Of a DNA stretch of 64,000 bases, positions 47,895-58,230 are shown piece after piece. The translations under genes and the position numbers were made by a program. Every line of letters starts with the position of its first letter. Positions within the stretch are counted from its first letter, which is position 1. The stretch comes from Shewanella pealeana ATCC 700345 (GTDB taxonomy: Bacteria > Pseudomonadota > Gammaproteobacteria > Enterobacterales > Shewanellaceae). A model generated the notes under the pieces. It did no database searches. It had not been told where the DNA came from and worked only from the letters and a program-made list of their open reading frames with translations. The DNA lies in the NCBI RefSeq assembly GCF_000018285.1, contig NC_009901.1, forward strand, positions 681,001-745,000, given 5' to 3'.

Positions 47895-49808
47895 ATGAAG
47901 TTGATAAAAAGGATGATTGCAGGTGTAAGCGTTGCAATGCTGAGTTGCAGTGCATTGGCTGTTTCTGTGGAGGACCTCTCTAAACATCGTGAGTTTTATA
48001 ATGTAAAAATATCTCCCGATGGCAAGCATCTGGCGGTACTCGTTAATGATGAAGGGCGTAAGACGCTAACTTTTTTAGAGACTGACACCTTTGAGGTGAC
48101 TTACAGCCTTAAAGGTGGGGAACGCGATCAGGCCGGGGACTATTTCTGGGTTAACGATGAGCGAGTGATCGTTCAGGTCCAGCAGGTACGTGGTGCATTA
48201 GAGAAGCCATTGAGTTATGGCGAAATTTTTGGCGTTAACTATGATGGTCGAAAGTCGAAAATGATTTTTGGCTATCGCTCAAAAGGTGGGCTGGTGCTCG
48301 CGGGCTATGCTGGTTTCTTATTAGATAATCTAGATGATGACGACAAACATATTCTTATTCGTAAACAGCTTATGGATAGGCGTAGCGATATTCGTCCAAG
48401 TGTTGTGCGTTTAAACGTCTACAATGGCCGTGAAAAACGCATTAAAAAGGCACCGATTGCCTATAGTCAGTTTTTGGTCGATAACGAGGGTAATCCAAGG
48501 TTTGTTGCTGGCATCGATAAAGATCATAACGCCAAGTTATTTTACTCAAAGGGCAAGAATCAGGATTGGCAGCCTTTTGGTGAAGAGTTTGAAGGAGAGT
48601 TTTCCCCCATTCGATTCACCCAGGATAATAAAGGCGTTTATGCGTTAAAAAGTGTCGATGGAAAACCTAAGGGTCTTTATAAATATGATCTAGCTACGGG
48701 AAAAGAATTGCTGCTATATCGTAGTGAGATAGCAGATCCAACCTATCCTATTTCTTCGAGTCTCAATGGGGTTTACGGCCTCAGAATGGATGAGGATTAT
48801 CCAACCTACCTTTTTATCGAACCTGACTTACAAGAAGCTAAATTACATAAGGCGTTAGCAGGTGCTTTTAACGGCGATAAAGTGGCGATTACCAGTATGA
48901 CACGTGATCGTCGCTTAGCGGTTGTACATGTCTCTGGCGACAGAAATCCGGGGGAGTTTTATCTATTTGATACTCAAAAAATGAGTGCGAAGTTTCTGTT
49001 AAGTAGCGCCAAGTGGATCAACAAGAGTGAGCTAGCAGCAACAGAGCCGTTTAGAATTAAAACGCCAGATGGGCTAGTGCTTAACGGTTTGTTGACTCTT
49101 CCTGTGGGTAAGAGTGAAAACTTACCGACTGTGGTATTGCCTCATGGCGGCCCCCATGCGCGTGATTATTGGGGTTATAACTCTCAAGTGCAGCTGTTAG
49201 CGAGTGCCGGCTATGCGGTTGTGCAAGTTAACTTTAGAGGGTCGACTGGTTATGGCAAGAGTTTTGAAGAAGCGGGATATGGCCATTGGGGCACAAAAAT
49301 CCAAGACGATATTTTATTAGCCACACAATATGCTATTGAGCAGGGAGTTGCGGATAAAAACAGAGTCTGTGTTTATGGTGCGAGCTTTGGTGGCTACTCG
49401 GCCCTGCAAAGCGCAATACGCAAGCCTGACGCCTTTAAGTGCGCTATCGGTTATGTAGGAGTCTACGACTTAGAGATGCTTTATAGCGAGGGGGATGTTA
49501 AAGATCATACTTGGGGAGGGGCTTATTTAGATAAGACCTTAGGCAAAGATAAAGCCGAACTTATTGCTCAATCTCCGGTACACAACCTCGATAAGCTAAA
49601 AGCCCCGGTACTTATCATACATGGTGAAGATGATCTACGGGCTCACTTTGAACATGCAGTAGCATTGAAAGAGGCGATGGACAAAAAAGGTCATTCCTAT
49701 GAATGGTTAGTTAAAGATAAAGAGGGCCATGGCTTTTATAAGGAAGACAATATATTGGAAGCAAACCAACGAATTTTGGACTTCCTAGATAAGCATATTG
49801 GCGATTAA
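47895..49808 (+). CDS. S9 family prolyl-oligopeptidase-type peptidase, exported
   Basis: This 637-residue protein has a signal peptide ending ALAVS. An N-terminal seven-blade propeller region (residues 30-370) begins NVKISPDGKHLAV. The alpha/beta-hydrolase domain has nucleophile Ser497 in GASFGGYSA, Asp in HGEDDLRAHF and His in EGHGFYKE. It probably cleaves short peptides in the periplasm. It is monocistronic, with a strong terminator after it. Confidence 0.92.
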   Translation: MKLIKRMIAGVSVAMLSCSALAVSVEDLSKHREFYNVKISPDGKHLAVLVNDEGRKTLTFLETDTFEVTYSLKGGERDQAGDYFWVNDERVIVQVQQVRGALEKPLSYGEIFGVNYDGRKSKMIFGYRSKGGLVLAGYAGFLLDNLDDDDKHILIRKQLMDRRSDIRPSVVRLNVYNGREKRIKKAPIAYSQFLVDNEGNPRFVAGIDKDHNAKLFYSKGKNQDWQPFGEEFEGEFSPIRFTQDNKGVYALKSVDGKPKGLYKYDLATGKELLLYRSEIADPTYPISSSLNGVYGLRMDEDYPTYLFIEPDLQEAKLHKALAGAFNGDKVAITSMTRDRRLAVVHVSGDRNPGEFYLFDTQKMSAKFLLSSAKWINKSELAATEPFRIKTPDGLVLNGLLTLPVGKSENLPTVVLPHGGPHARDYWGYNSQVQLLASAGYAVVQVNFRGSTGYGKSFEEAGYGHWGTKIQDDILLATQYAIEQGVADKNRVCVYGASFGGYSALQSAIRKPDAFKCAIGYVGVYDLEMLYSEGDVKDHTWGGAYLDKTLGKDKAELIAQSPVHNLDKLKAPVLIIHGEDDLRAHFEHAVALKEAMDKKGHSYEWLVKDKEGHGFYKEDNILEANQRILDFLDKHIGD

Positions 49809-49850
49809 CCCTTAGCCCTTAACCCTTAACTTAATCTCGTTCTAGACAGT

Positions 49851-49878
49851 AAAAAGGGCATTAATTAATGCCCTTTTT
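49851..49878 (+). terminator. Bidirectional terminator between S9 peptidase and M50 protease
   Basis: AAAAAGGGCATTAA is followed at once by its exact complement, TTAATGCCCTTTTT, a 28-base palindrome with A and T ends. Confidence 0.93.
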
Positions 49879-49898
49879 TATTGCCGTAATAGCAGCTA

Positions 49899-51023
49899 TT
49901 AGCTCTTTAAGATCTCTAATGGCAAGGCTAGCATCTCATCGCCGCTGCCAGCGAAGTACCAGATGATGCCAATCAGTGCCGCCACGGTTATGAAGTACCA
50001 GACTGCTGAAAAAATCTGTCCATATCTATCCAGTGGCAGAAGGTGACTCTGATGGCGGGTCTTCCACTCAAACACAATCTCCGCACTACCTATAAGCAGT
50101 AAGAAGCCAAGCAAGGCGAGCCCCAGTGAGTAACTGATATAAACCCCAACTGCTGCGCCAAGAATACACGCCACCAATCCCATCTTACTGTTCATTGAGA
50201 AGCTGATGCTTTTAAGGATATGACCACCATCGAGGGGCAGGATTGGCAGTAGATTAAACAGATTCAGCAGTGCGTTGAAGGTGGCTAGTCCGGCAAAGAA
50301 AATATTACCTGTAACCCAATAGGCCACAAGAGATGCGATTGACATAAATAGGCCGAAAGTGGGCCCCATAATGGAGATCACTACATCTTGCCATCGGGTA
50401 TTAATTTTCTCATCGCTTAAGGCTAAGCCGCCCATAAAGGGAATTAAGTAGATGCCTTTGGTTTTCATGCCAAAGTATTTCATGGCACGGATATGGCCAT
50501 ACTCATGGAATACCAAACAGGCGATAAGTGCCAATGCGAACTGAAATGAAAACAGCCAAGAGTAGGCTGCGACACTGGCTCCTGCGAGAAGTACCTTAAT
50601 CACCTTGGCACTCTTCAGTAGCTTAAAGCCCAGTGATGCAAGACCCACCACACTAAACTGTCTTTTCTCTGGGATAGGGGTAGTCGGCGTTTGGCGCTCA
50701 ATGTCTTTGGTGGTGCGTTGACCTGTGGTAATGACTTCATCATCTTTGAGCAGGCGATAATCAATAACAAAGGGTTGCCATTGTAGATCGGTCTCAAGGG
50801 TGATTTTAATGGTCTTTAGCGGTGGGAGTTCAGCATCAGCAGCTTGCTCCAAAGCAGGATCTTGAATCGATAACTCAAAATCATGGCTCTTAAGGCCTTC
50901 ATTATCTGGGCTTGCCTGAATAACGGATACTAAGCTATCGCCCCAAAATAGTTGTTGCCAGCCTGCAAGAGAACCCTCTAAGCGTAAGGGCTTGCCAAGG
51001 CAATCGATCTTCAATAATTCCAC
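49899..51023 (-). CDS. Site-2 protease family (M50) membrane metalloprotease
   Basis: This 374-residue protein has a soluble N-terminal region (residues 1-125), then about six membrane segments. The zinc site HEYGH is at 173-177 and the second signature, LPLDGGH, at 262-268, both within the membrane. Such enzymes cut membrane-spanning substrates. The N-terminal domain is not a PDZ that I recognise. It is not close to rseP-type neighbours, so it is a separate lineage; the substrate is unknown. The fapA-like gene lies upstream on the same strand. Confidence 0.87.
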   Translation of the reverse strand: MELLKIDCLGKPLRLEGSLAGWQQLFWGDSLVSVIQASPDNEGLKSHDFELSIQDPALEQAADAELPPLKTIKITLETDLQWQPFVIDYRLLKDDEVITTGQRTTKDIERQTPTTPIPEKRQFSVVGLASLGFKLLKSAKVIKVLLAGASVAAYSWLFSFQFALALIACLVFHEYGHIRAMKYFGMKTKGIYLIPFMGGLALSDEKINTRWQDVVISIMGPTFGLFMSIASLVAYWVTGNIFFAGLATFNALLNLFNLLPILPLDGGHILKSISFSMNSKMGLVACILGAAVGVYISYSLGLALLGFLLLIGSAEIVFEWKTRHQSHLLPLDRYGQIFSAVWYFITVAALIGIIWYFAGSGDEMLALPLEILKS

Positions 51024-51136
51024 GTGTTAACTCAAAGGATAAAAGTGAGTTAATTATGCCGTGAATGCCCTGTGTAAGGAAAGTCAGAAGCGTTTGAAAG
51101 CTGCCAAATTATCCTGAAAAAGGGCGTAATCAATCG

Positions 51137-52801
51137 CTAATGGCTATAATCGAAGCGGATCTCTTGGTTTTTATTGCTGATTTGACAGGGGCCATGTTCT
51201 CTTTGAGTGCGTTGAAATGCCGTTCCAACATGGAGCTCAACATTAGAGAAAACATGTTTGAGCGCATCGATACGATAGTGCTTATAGTAGCCTTCTATCT
51301 CTAGCTTTAATGCCTCAAACTCAAGTTCCTCTTGCGTGCGGAACACCACGGTGCGGCGCTTCTCTTCTAGCATGACCTTCACCTGCTCAACCATCATGGC
51401 ATCTGCTTGCCACTGCTCTTTGGGAGGCAGTTTTCTGAGTTGAGCCTCAATATTCAGACCCGCAACGACCATGGACTTAATGCTTTGATCTAGCTGCTTG
51501 AGTTGTTGTTTTAATTCTGTCAGCTCCATGGCACAGAAAAGTTCGGTTTTGGTATCGGCGGTGGCGCCGATAGCAACCGCCTTAATGCCTTTATTGGCCT
51601 CAGCCTTGCCGCCAACAAGATCGCCGCGGCGGGCGCTTGCATCACTGACTATTAATTGTTGTTGAGTCTGAGTGTGGCTATGCAGAAGCTGCTTGGTCAC
51701 TAGGATATTACCCTTAGCCTTAAGCTGGGAGTACTGCACGAATTGTGCGCTGATCTGACCCTGAGCGATTAACTTAGTCGACAGGCTGAGGTCTTTTAGC
51801 TGGCGGCCAATAACCCCCTTGCTGACTGTAATGTCGCCCTTGGCCTCAAGGGTGGCTGAATCGACAAAGCCCATCACAGTGATATCACCATGGCTTTTTA
51901 CGACCATGCCTTCGCCGACATCGCCAGTGATCAGTACGCTGCCTTTAAAATCTACGTGACCATAACCCACATCGACGTTTTTGATCTGCAAAACGTCATC
52001 TACCTGCATTCCCGATGGGGTTTCGACCGGTTGACCTGCCACGGTAGCGATGAGTTGGTTGGGGTTATTTGCGGCAAACTCGGTGCCATTACCTGCGGTG
52101 AACTTAAGATCTTTCCCCGGCTTGGCGATAAGCGTTTCGCCATAGACGTTATAGCCGTTAACGCCTTGGGTCGCAGGGTGCTTCTCTATGAGCAAATTAC
52201 CCGGTTTGACCATGATGATTGCACCTAGATTACGCATATCGACGGTGCCATCGCTATTGTGTTGCGGTTGCAGTAATCGCTCCCTTGCCAAGGACACTTT
52301 TCTCTCTAACTTGGCAGGGCTGCCATTCACGGCTGCTCGGCCATTGGCGATGACACTGTGACACTTTTCACCGGGGGAAAGTGTGGCAAACTCTACTAAT
52401 AGGGCTTCAATTTTGGCTTTGCTCAGCCCCATGCTAATGCGCTGCAGCTTGAGGTTTTGCAGTACATCTCTAAGCCCTAAGCTTTTACCGCCATAGGCTG
52501 CGGTCAAGGCCATGCTAGCTTGCATCTTGTCGCTGGCAATTTCGAAGCTGATTTCGGCGTCACGTCTTTCTGCTATTTCAAAAAATAGCTCGATGTTACC
52601 TTCATCTTGAGGGTGCAATTGGTTGACTTGAATGACTGCTTGAGTGATGACTGCGTGCAAGGGGCACAGATAAGAAAAGTCAGGTAGCGCCAATAATTGT
52701 AGTAAATCGTCTTCTGTAATCGGACCATGAAGATTAGGTACAATTTTTAATTCGGCTTTTTGGTTGTCGAGGCTAAACTCAATGAGCTCTGGGCGTAACA
52801 T
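51137..52801 (-). CDS. FapA/DUF342 family protein
   Basis: This 554-residue protein has an N-terminal region of about 170 residues, then the DUF342 domain with polymer-like beta-helix repeats (GSVLITGDVGEGMVVKSHGD, then ITVMGFVDSATLEAKGD). A coiled-coil segment near residues 425-500 follows. Family members include FapA, which acts in flagellar assembly and interacts with polar-targeting factors in Vibrio; here no flagellar genes are adjacent. It has no signal peptide and is probably cytosolic. Confidence 0.82.
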   Translation of the reverse strand: MLRPELIEFSLDNQKAELKIVPNLHGPITEDDLLQLLALPDFSYLCPLHAVITQAVIQVNQLHPQDEGNIELFFEIAERRDAEISFEIASDKMQASMALTAAYGGKSLGLRDVLQNLKLQRISMGLSKAKIEALLVEFATLSPGEKCHSVIANGRAAVNGSPAKLERKVSLARERLLQPQHNSDGTVDMRNLGAIIMVKPGNLLIEKHPATQGVNGYNVYGETLIAKPGKDLKFTAGNGTEFAANNPNQLIATVAGQPVETPSGMQVDDVLQIKNVDVGYGHVDFKGSVLITGDVGEGMVVKSHGDITVMGFVDSATLEAKGDITVSKGVIGRQLKDLSLSTKLIAQGQISAQFVQYSQLKAKGNILVTKQLLHSHTQTQQQLIVSDASARRGDLVGGKAEANKGIKAVAIGATADTKTELFCAMELTELKQQLKQLDQSIKSMVVAGLNIEAQLRKLPPKEQWQADAMMVEQVKVMLEEKRRTVVFRTQEELEFEALKLEIEGYYKHYRIDALKHVFSNVELHVGTAFQRTQREHGPCQISNKNQEIRFDYSH

Positions 52802-52917
52802 AAAAACCCCATCATTTTTTATTATTTTTATTAATATTGTTTTTATTAAAAAAACTGCTCAGCGAGTATAACCATATAAGAGCTTGGTTAAAAAGTGTCT
52901 GTGATGAATAGTGTGAA

Positions 52918-53232
52918 TATACCCAAACAACTTCAAGATACAGGATTCAGCATGTCGAGAAGTGACAGAGTTCAAGGCATGGAATTGTAGGACTAGTTAT
53001 TCTCGGCTCTGGCATCCTGCTTCGCCCTACCTTCTGCATCCATGCAGTCGTAATTCAATATTTCATAACACAGAAAAATGTTGCTTCTCGCCATGCCCTA
53101 CGGGAGTTCCCGTAGAATACCTGCACTGCGTTAGTGATATCGACAAGGGAAAAACCATTATCCTCAATCACTGCCTTGTTCAGCTACCCTACGGGAGCTC
53201 TGAAACGAGCATCTTGAGGTAGCTTGGGTATA
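52918..53232. mobile_element. MITE-like non-autonomous element, 315 bp
   Basis: The ends are inverted repeats matching in 19 of 22 bases: TATACCCAAACAACTTCAAG at 52918 against the complement of CTTGAGGTAGCTTGGGTATA ending at 53232. The interior has no coding frame but has a small hairpin, CTACGGGA/TCCCGTAG, at 53098-53115. AA flanks both ends. I recall this end sequence as a dispersed repeat in Shewanella and Vibrio genomes. Confidence 0.8.
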
Positions 53233-53319
53233 AAAGGGGAGGTAAGAGCTCTAAGGCATGAGCCATGTCATGCCTCAAAGCATATTTTGCTGGGACGTTA
53301 GCTACGTTAGTTACATTAG

Positions 53320-54345
53320 CTATTTTACGTTAGAGTAAATCTTGTATTTATTGTTTTCAGCTAGCACGTTCACACTGCCAAAGTGTTCGGCAATGGTGTC
53401 TGAGTACGGCAGGTGACGATTAGCCACAATGTGGAATAACCCCCCAGCCTTTAAGTTGTTGGCACTGTCTTTTACGAAATTAGTCGCAATGTTGGTGGTG
53501 CTTGCTAAACCATCATGAAACGGTGGATTTGAAATAATGCCGTCATAGCGCTGAGATGTTTGCGCTAGGCCATCGGATGCAAAGACCTTAGCCGTAAATC
53601 CATTGGCTTCTAAGGTGAGCTCGCAAGAGGCTAGTGCCATGGCATTGATATCGACACACTCAAGCTTAAGATCTGGCTGAGCCTTGAGTAAAGCGGCGGT
53701 GATAACCCCTGCACCACAACCAAAATCGAGCACATTGCCGCTCATCTTAGGTAAATTAGCCAGTAGTAATTGCGTACCTTCATCGAGTTTCTTCTCACTA
53801 AACACGCCAACTAAATTACAGATAGTCACTTGTCCTTGAGGAGTATCAAGTTGGTAGCGACTGAGCCAGTCTTTGAGTTTCAACTCTGGAGCCGGTGAAT
53901 TTAGCTCACTGGTAAATAGGATGCAGTGACGGGCATTATCGACTTTAAAAGCTTTATCGAAATAACTCGGTAACTGCTTAGGCAGAGACTTAATGCCACC
54001 TTTGTTTTCACCTGCAACAATCAGTTGCCCTTGAGGTTTTAGATGCTTAGCAGCGAGATTAAACAGATAAGGTGCTAGCGCTTTAGCCTTAGGGAAGTAG
54101 ACGATAACAGTGTCAAAACACTCATCGGTTGGTAGCTGATGACCAAAATGCAGTGTCAGGTTTGCCGCGGCATAAGGCTGCATCATCAGATGGTGATGAT
54201 AGTCTAATGCTAATCCACACACGCTGCTGGCGGTTGCTAACAACTCTTTTGGCAGGTGATCACTTTCATAATTGAGTACTAATACCGATTGGTCTTTGAC
54301 TAAATCACTGTTTCTGAGGAGGACTTGCGAAGCGTTGGTTAGCAT
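53320..54345 (-). CDS. rsmC: RsmC, 16S rRNA m2G1207 methyltransferase
   Basis: This 341-residue enzyme is close in length to E. coli RsmC (343). It has a degenerate N-terminal methyltransferase-like domain and a C-terminal active domain with [11 protein letters not shown] (SAM binding, near residue 205) and the catalytic SNPPFHDG motif. It methylates G1207 in the small subunit. It is transcribed alone. Confidence 0.95.
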   Translation of the reverse strand: MLTNASQVLLRNSDLVKDQSVLVLNYESDHLPKELLATASSVCGLALDYHHHLMMQPYAAANLTLHFGHQLPTDECFDTVIVYFPKAKALAPYLFNLAAKHLKPQGQLIVAGENKGGIKSLPKQLPSYFDKAFKVDNARHCILFTSELNSPAPELKLKDWLSRYQLDTPQGQVTICNLVGVFSEKKLDEGTQLLLANLPKMSGNVLDFGCGAGVITAALLKAQPDLKLECVDINAMALASCELTLEANGFTAKVFASDGLAQTSQRYDGIISNPPFHDGLASTTNIATNFVKDSANNLKAGGLFHIVANRHLPYSDTIAEHFGSVNVLAENNKYKIYSNVK

Positions 54346-54479
54346 GTGTATTCAAGGTCGACTTTTAATTGGCTGCGATTATACCGCAACCGCTTTGGAA
54401 TGCGAATTTGATGCTCGTTATCTATGGTGATGAGTAGGATTGTTGGAGGCACAAACAAAAGGCTGCGTTGGTAGCATGT

Positions 54480-54605
54480 GAATTCAAGCAAAAGTCCGAC
54501 TCATAAACAAAAAACTATAACCACGAAGCGCGGTTTTTGTTAGCTACACCGAGAGCTCGAAGAAAAGTAAAAAATCGGGGCTTTCCTTCGTGCTCTTCGC
54601 GTGTT
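54480..54605. repeat. Dispersed CCACGAAG-type intergenic repeat
   Basis: ACCACGAAGCGCG near 54519 and, inverted, CGCGTGTTTAGTGGT near 54600 bracket CTTCGTGCTCTTCG. Sequences of the form ACCACxAAGxxCACGAAG are scattered in many proteobacterial genomes. No coding frame. Confidence 0.45.
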
Positions 54606-54611
54606 TAGTGG

Positions 54612-55949
54612 TCACTTATTATCTTTCGAAATCACTTCAAGAGTTTGCTTGGCTCTAGGCAGTAGGCTTATCATCTTGTCTGCGATATCGGTATTGTCTT
54701 GATTACCTTTAAACAGATCGGCAGCAGGCCCAGCGGCAAACACCTGAACATCGACACCAGTGTGACCACTAGTAGTCCAGCCGGTAAAGCTGCGGTTATC
54801 GATAAGCTGCTTTAAGGCGGTATCTAACGCGACTTGGCCTTGCATGCGGGCATTACCGAGGGACTGTAGTTCTTCGGCTTTAAGTTCAAAACCTAGCTTC
54901 TGACTCACTAATGGTTGCCAATCGTCTATGGCGATAGCAAGTTCTGCGATACTCGCAGGGCTTGCTTGAATACCTTTAAGTAACGCGGTATCCCAAGCAT
55001 ACTCACCATTAGCGCCAATCGATAAGCCACCGGTATTATGATCGGCGGTCACCACCATCAAGGTGTCAGGATTGGCGCGTACATATTGCTCGACCACTTC
55101 TATGGCATTGGCAAAACCGTGCATCTCAGCCATGGCGGTGGCGATATCGTTATTGTGGCCGGCCCAATCGATCAGACTGCCCTCAACCAGCAGCACAAAA
55201 CCATTTGGATTTTGCGATAACAGCTCTAGCGCTTTTTGGGTCAGCAAGCTTAATTGAGTCGAGTCTTGCTGATCGATAACCCAAGGTAGTTGCACCTCGG
55301 CAAATAGGCCCAAGGCCTTGCCTTGGGTTAAACTATCGAGTTGACTCAGTTGGCTAATATGTTGGTAGTCTTTAGCCGAAAACTGCTTAAGGAGATCTTC
55401 TGGGAAGTACTTTTGGCCACCACCTAGGATCACGTCAGCACCAGAACTTAAGTAGCTTTGGGCGATTGCATCGTAGTTGCGACGGCTTTCGTTATGCGCT
55501 AAAAAAGCCGCTGGGGTGGCATGATTAACTTGAGCTGTTACGGCTACACCGGTTGCCATACCGCGGGCTTTAGCCATCTGCATTATGGTTGTAAGCGGAC
55601 GCTTATCCACATCGACAGAGATGGCGCCATTATAACTTTTAACGCCAGTTGCCAGAGCGGTAGCCGATGCGGCTGAGTCGGTAACATAGCCACTCTGCCT
55701 AGCTGGGTAGGTCGATGCCATGCCGACTAGCAGCCTATCAAAAACCGTCTGCTCAATCTCTTCGGTATCAGGGTTATTTTGGTAATAACGATAAGCGCTG
55801 GTGTAAGCCGGTCCCATACCATCACCGATCATGATAATCATGTTTTTAGGACGCGATGGAGCCTCATGAATATCGATATTGGCCGATGCAAATAGTGGTA
55901 ACACAACAAGGGCACTAAGTGCCCAAGTGCATGTTTTTCTCAAGTTCAT
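54612..55949 (-). CDS. phoA: Alkaline phosphatase, PhoA family
   Basis: This 445-residue protein has a signal peptide ending FASA. The metal and active sites are complete: IGDGMGP near 41-46, nucleophile Ser92 in TDSAASATALATG, HNNDIATAM, VTADHNTGG and SGHTGVDV. It hydrolyses phosphate monoesters in the periplasm. Starvation control by PhoB is expected from the family, but I did not find a clear Pho box. Confidence 0.93.
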   Translation of the reverse strand: MNLRKTCTWALSALVVLPLFASANIDIHEAPSRPKNMIIMIGDGMGPAYTSAYRYYQNNPDTEEIEQTVFDRLLVGMASTYPARQSGYVTDSAASATALATGVKSYNGAISVDVDKRPLTTIMQMAKARGMATGVAVTAQVNHATPAAFLAHNESRRNYDAIAQSYLSSGADVILGGGQKYFPEDLLKQFSAKDYQHISQLSQLDSLTQGKALGLFAEVQLPWVIDQQDSTQLSLLTQKALELLSQNPNGFVLLVEGSLIDWAGHNNDIATAMAEMHGFANAIEVVEQYVRANPDTLMVVTADHNTGGLSIGANGEYAWDTALLKGIQASPASIAELAIAIDDWQPLVSQKLGFELKAEELQSLGNARMQGQVALDTALKQLIDNRSFTGWTTSGHTGVDVQVFAAGPAADLFKGNQDNTDIADKMISLLPRAKQTLEVISKDNK

Positions 55950-55963
55950 GCCGAATCCTTTGG

Positions 55964-56917
55964 CTATGCTGATTTGTTGATACGCTGTTCAATTGCATCC
56001 ATTAACATGCCTGTGATATCGACATCGAAGGCTGCTTCAATCTCTTTAATACAGGTAGGGCTAGTGACGTTGATCTCGGTAAGCTTGTCGCCAATCACAT
56101 CTAAGCCAACAAAGATAAGACCGCGTTTTTTAAGCTCGGGGCCAATCGTACGCGCAATGTGCCAATCAGACTCAGATAGAGGCTGGGCTACACCACGGCC
56201 GCCAGCGGCTAAATTGCCACGGGTTTCACCTTTTTGTGGAATACGGGCTAATGAGTAAGGCACTGGCTCACCATCAACCACTAAGATGCGCTTGTCGCCT
56301 GCAGTAATATCAGGGATAAAGGCTTGCGCCATCGCGTATTGCGAGCCTTCAGCGGTAAGTGTCTCGATGATAACCCCTAGGTTTGGATCATCTTTTTTCA
56401 CTCTGAAAATAGAGCTGCCACCCATACCATCTAATGGCTTAAGGATGATATCGCCTTTGGCTTGGTGGAAAGCGCGAATGCGTTGCTCGTCACGGGTGAC
56501 TATGGTTTCTGGGGTGAACTCAGAGAACCAAGCGGTAAATAGTTTTTCGTTGGCATCACGCAGGCTTTGTGGTTTGTTTACAATTAACACGCCTTGCTCT
56601 TCAGCGCGCTCAAGCATGTAAGTTGAATAGACGAATTCAGTGTCGAACGGCGGATCCTTGCGCATTAAGATCACGTCCAAGTCGGCAAGCGGAGTATCTA
56701 CGGCTTCTTCAAGCTGGTACCACTCTTGTGGATCATTTTTCACTGTTAATGCGCGCATGGTTGCCATCGCTTGGCCGTTGACCATGGCAAGATCTTTCAT
56801 CTCCATGTAGAACAGCTGATAACCACGAGACTGGGCAGCCATTAACATGGCAAAGCTAGAATCTTTCTTGATATTAATGTCGCTGATGGGATCCATCACG
56901 ATGCCGAGTTTGATCAT
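55964..56917 (-). CDS. gshB: GshB, glutathione synthetase
   Basis: This 317-residue ATP-grasp enzyme joins gamma-glutamylcysteine and glycine. It starts with MDPISDINIKKDSSFAMLMA, the classic family block, and also shows MRKDPPFDTEFVY, KPLDGMGGSSIFR (ATP site) and INVTSPTCIKEI. The length equals E. coli GshB (315). It follows rsmE as in E. coli. Confidence 0.97.
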   Translation of the reverse strand: MIKLGIVMDPISDINIKKDSSFAMLMAAQSRGYQLFYMEMKDLAMVNGQAMATMRALTVKNDPQEWYQLEEAVDTPLADLDVILMRKDPPFDTEFVYSTYMLERAEEQGVLIVNKPQSLRDANEKLFTAWFSEFTPETIVTRDEQRIRAFHQAKGDIILKPLDGMGGSSIFRVKKDDPNLGVIIETLTAEGSQYAMAQAFIPDITAGDKRILVVDGEPVPYSLARIPQKGETRGNLAAGGRGVAQPLSESDWHIARTIGPELKKRGLIFVGLDVIGDKLTEINVTSPTCIKEIEAAFDVDITGMLMDAIEQRINKSA

Positions 56918-56959
56918 GGAGCGGTTTCCTTATCTTATATTCGTTTCAACGATAAATAT

Positions 56960-56975
56960 GGGGGCATAAGCCCCC
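56960..56975 (-). terminator. Hairpin between rsmE and gshB
   Basis: GGGGGC-ATAA-GCCCCC is a 6-bp GC stem in the 116-base gap. With only short T-runs, it may weaken read-through from rsmE into gshB and not fully stop it. Confidence 0.6.
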
Positions 56976-57033
56976 GTTTTCTAGCGTGCTACTAATAAAT
57001 CTTCTACTTGGCAGAGTTTGCCATGTAAAGCGT

Positions 57034-57765
57034 TTAGCCGATATCACCAAATTTTAGCTGCAAAGCGCTAATGGTGGTGAGCGCTGCGGTTTCTGTGCGC
57101 AGTACTCGTGGGCCAAGCAGTACGTCGGTAAATTGGTGCTCTTCGGTCATGGCGATTTCTGGCGCTGATAAACCACCTTCTGGCCCAATAACCAATCTGA
57201 CACGGTTATTAGGCAGTGTCAGCCCGTTAACACCGTGTGAGGCTCGCGGATGCAGGTTCAATTTCACCGCGTCAGAATCTTCAGCACACCAATCGCTAAG
57301 TTGCATCGCAGGGCGGATAACCGGCACCACACTACGGCCAGATTGCTCGCAGGCGCTAATGACAATCTTTTGCCATTGTTGAATTTTTTTATCTAAACGC
57401 TCGCCAGTTAATTTGACCCCACAGCGCTCTGAAAACAGTGGCGTGATGGTGTTCACGCCCAGCTCAACCGACTTTTGAATGGTGAAATCCATTCTATCGC
57501 CACGAGAGATCACTTGGCCTAAATGTAAGTTAAGTGGCGATTCGCTATCATTTGCCTCGCATGAGAGGACCTTAACTTCGACGTTTTTCTTACTAGCGCT
57601 AATAATCTCAGCAAGATAGTCATTGCCGTCACCATTGAACAAGCTAACCTGCTCACCTGAAGACATTCTTAATACGCGGCCAACATGACCTGCCGCTTCA
57701 TCATCTAATGCGACCGATTGGCCGACAACTAATGTTGATTGTTGATAGATTCTTGGCACTCTCAT
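57034..57765 (-). CDS. rsmE: RsmE, 16S rRNA m3U1498 methyltransferase
   Basis: This 243-residue SPOUT-class enzyme begins MRVPRIYQ with a PUA-like domain. The knotted SAM site is visible as [12 protein letters not shown] (residues 189-200) and [11 protein letters not shown] (216-226). [14 protein letters not shown] is the usual middle block. It lies next to gshB, as in E. coli. Confidence 0.96.
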   Translation of the reverse strand: MRVPRIYQQSTLVVGQSVALDDEAAGHVGRVLRMSSGEQVSLFNGDGNDYLAEIISASKKNVEVKVLSCEANDSESPLNLHLGQVISRGDRMDFTIQKSVELGVNTITPLFSERCGVKLTGERLDKKIQQWQKIVISACEQSGRSVVPVIRPAMQLSDWCAEDSDAVKLNLHPRASHGVNGLTLPNNRVRLVIGPEGGLSAPEIAMTEEHQFTDVLLGPRVLRTETAALTTISALQLKFGDIG

Positions 57766-58230
57766 GATGTAATTAGCCTTTTTTGCATATGTTGATGAGT
57801 AATTTAGCAGCTGTTATACCAACTTGTTGGCGTTGCTTTTGAAGCATAGCAATCACTTGGTCACGTCGACATTCAATATTATCAACGGAATAAGTTTTAT
57901 CCTATCACTAACAATAACGGTAATTGGCAACCGGGTGTTTTCGTTAGTTGGTTGCGCATAAAATAGCGTTGGTTTTGAGACTTAAGATATGGCCGGAGAT
58001 TGCACTTTAGATGCCTTAAAGTCAACACTGACATGGTGCAGGGCTATCTATCATTGCAGCCAATCAATGGCTGGAGATGAATAAATGAGGGCAGGATTGA
58101 CCAATATAGATAGAAATTCGGATTTTGTTCACATTTTTTAGATGAAGTTGAATGAACTTTCGTTTAATAACGCCGTGTGAGCGTGAAGTTAAGGCAAAAT
58201 TCGCGGAATTTTTTCTTAGTGTAAAGTGTT
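57766..58230. other. Divergent gap between rsmE and endA
   Basis: These 465 bases hold two divergent promoters. A fragment ATACCAACTTGTTGGCG near 57815 resembles the small palindromes seen at 14860 and 24641. No gene is seen. Confidence 0.5.

Noticed and set aside
49804..49832. Telomere-like CCCTTAA/CCCTTAG units after the S9 peptidase gene.
   Set aside because: Only three to four short, imperfect units just before a terminator; likely chance.
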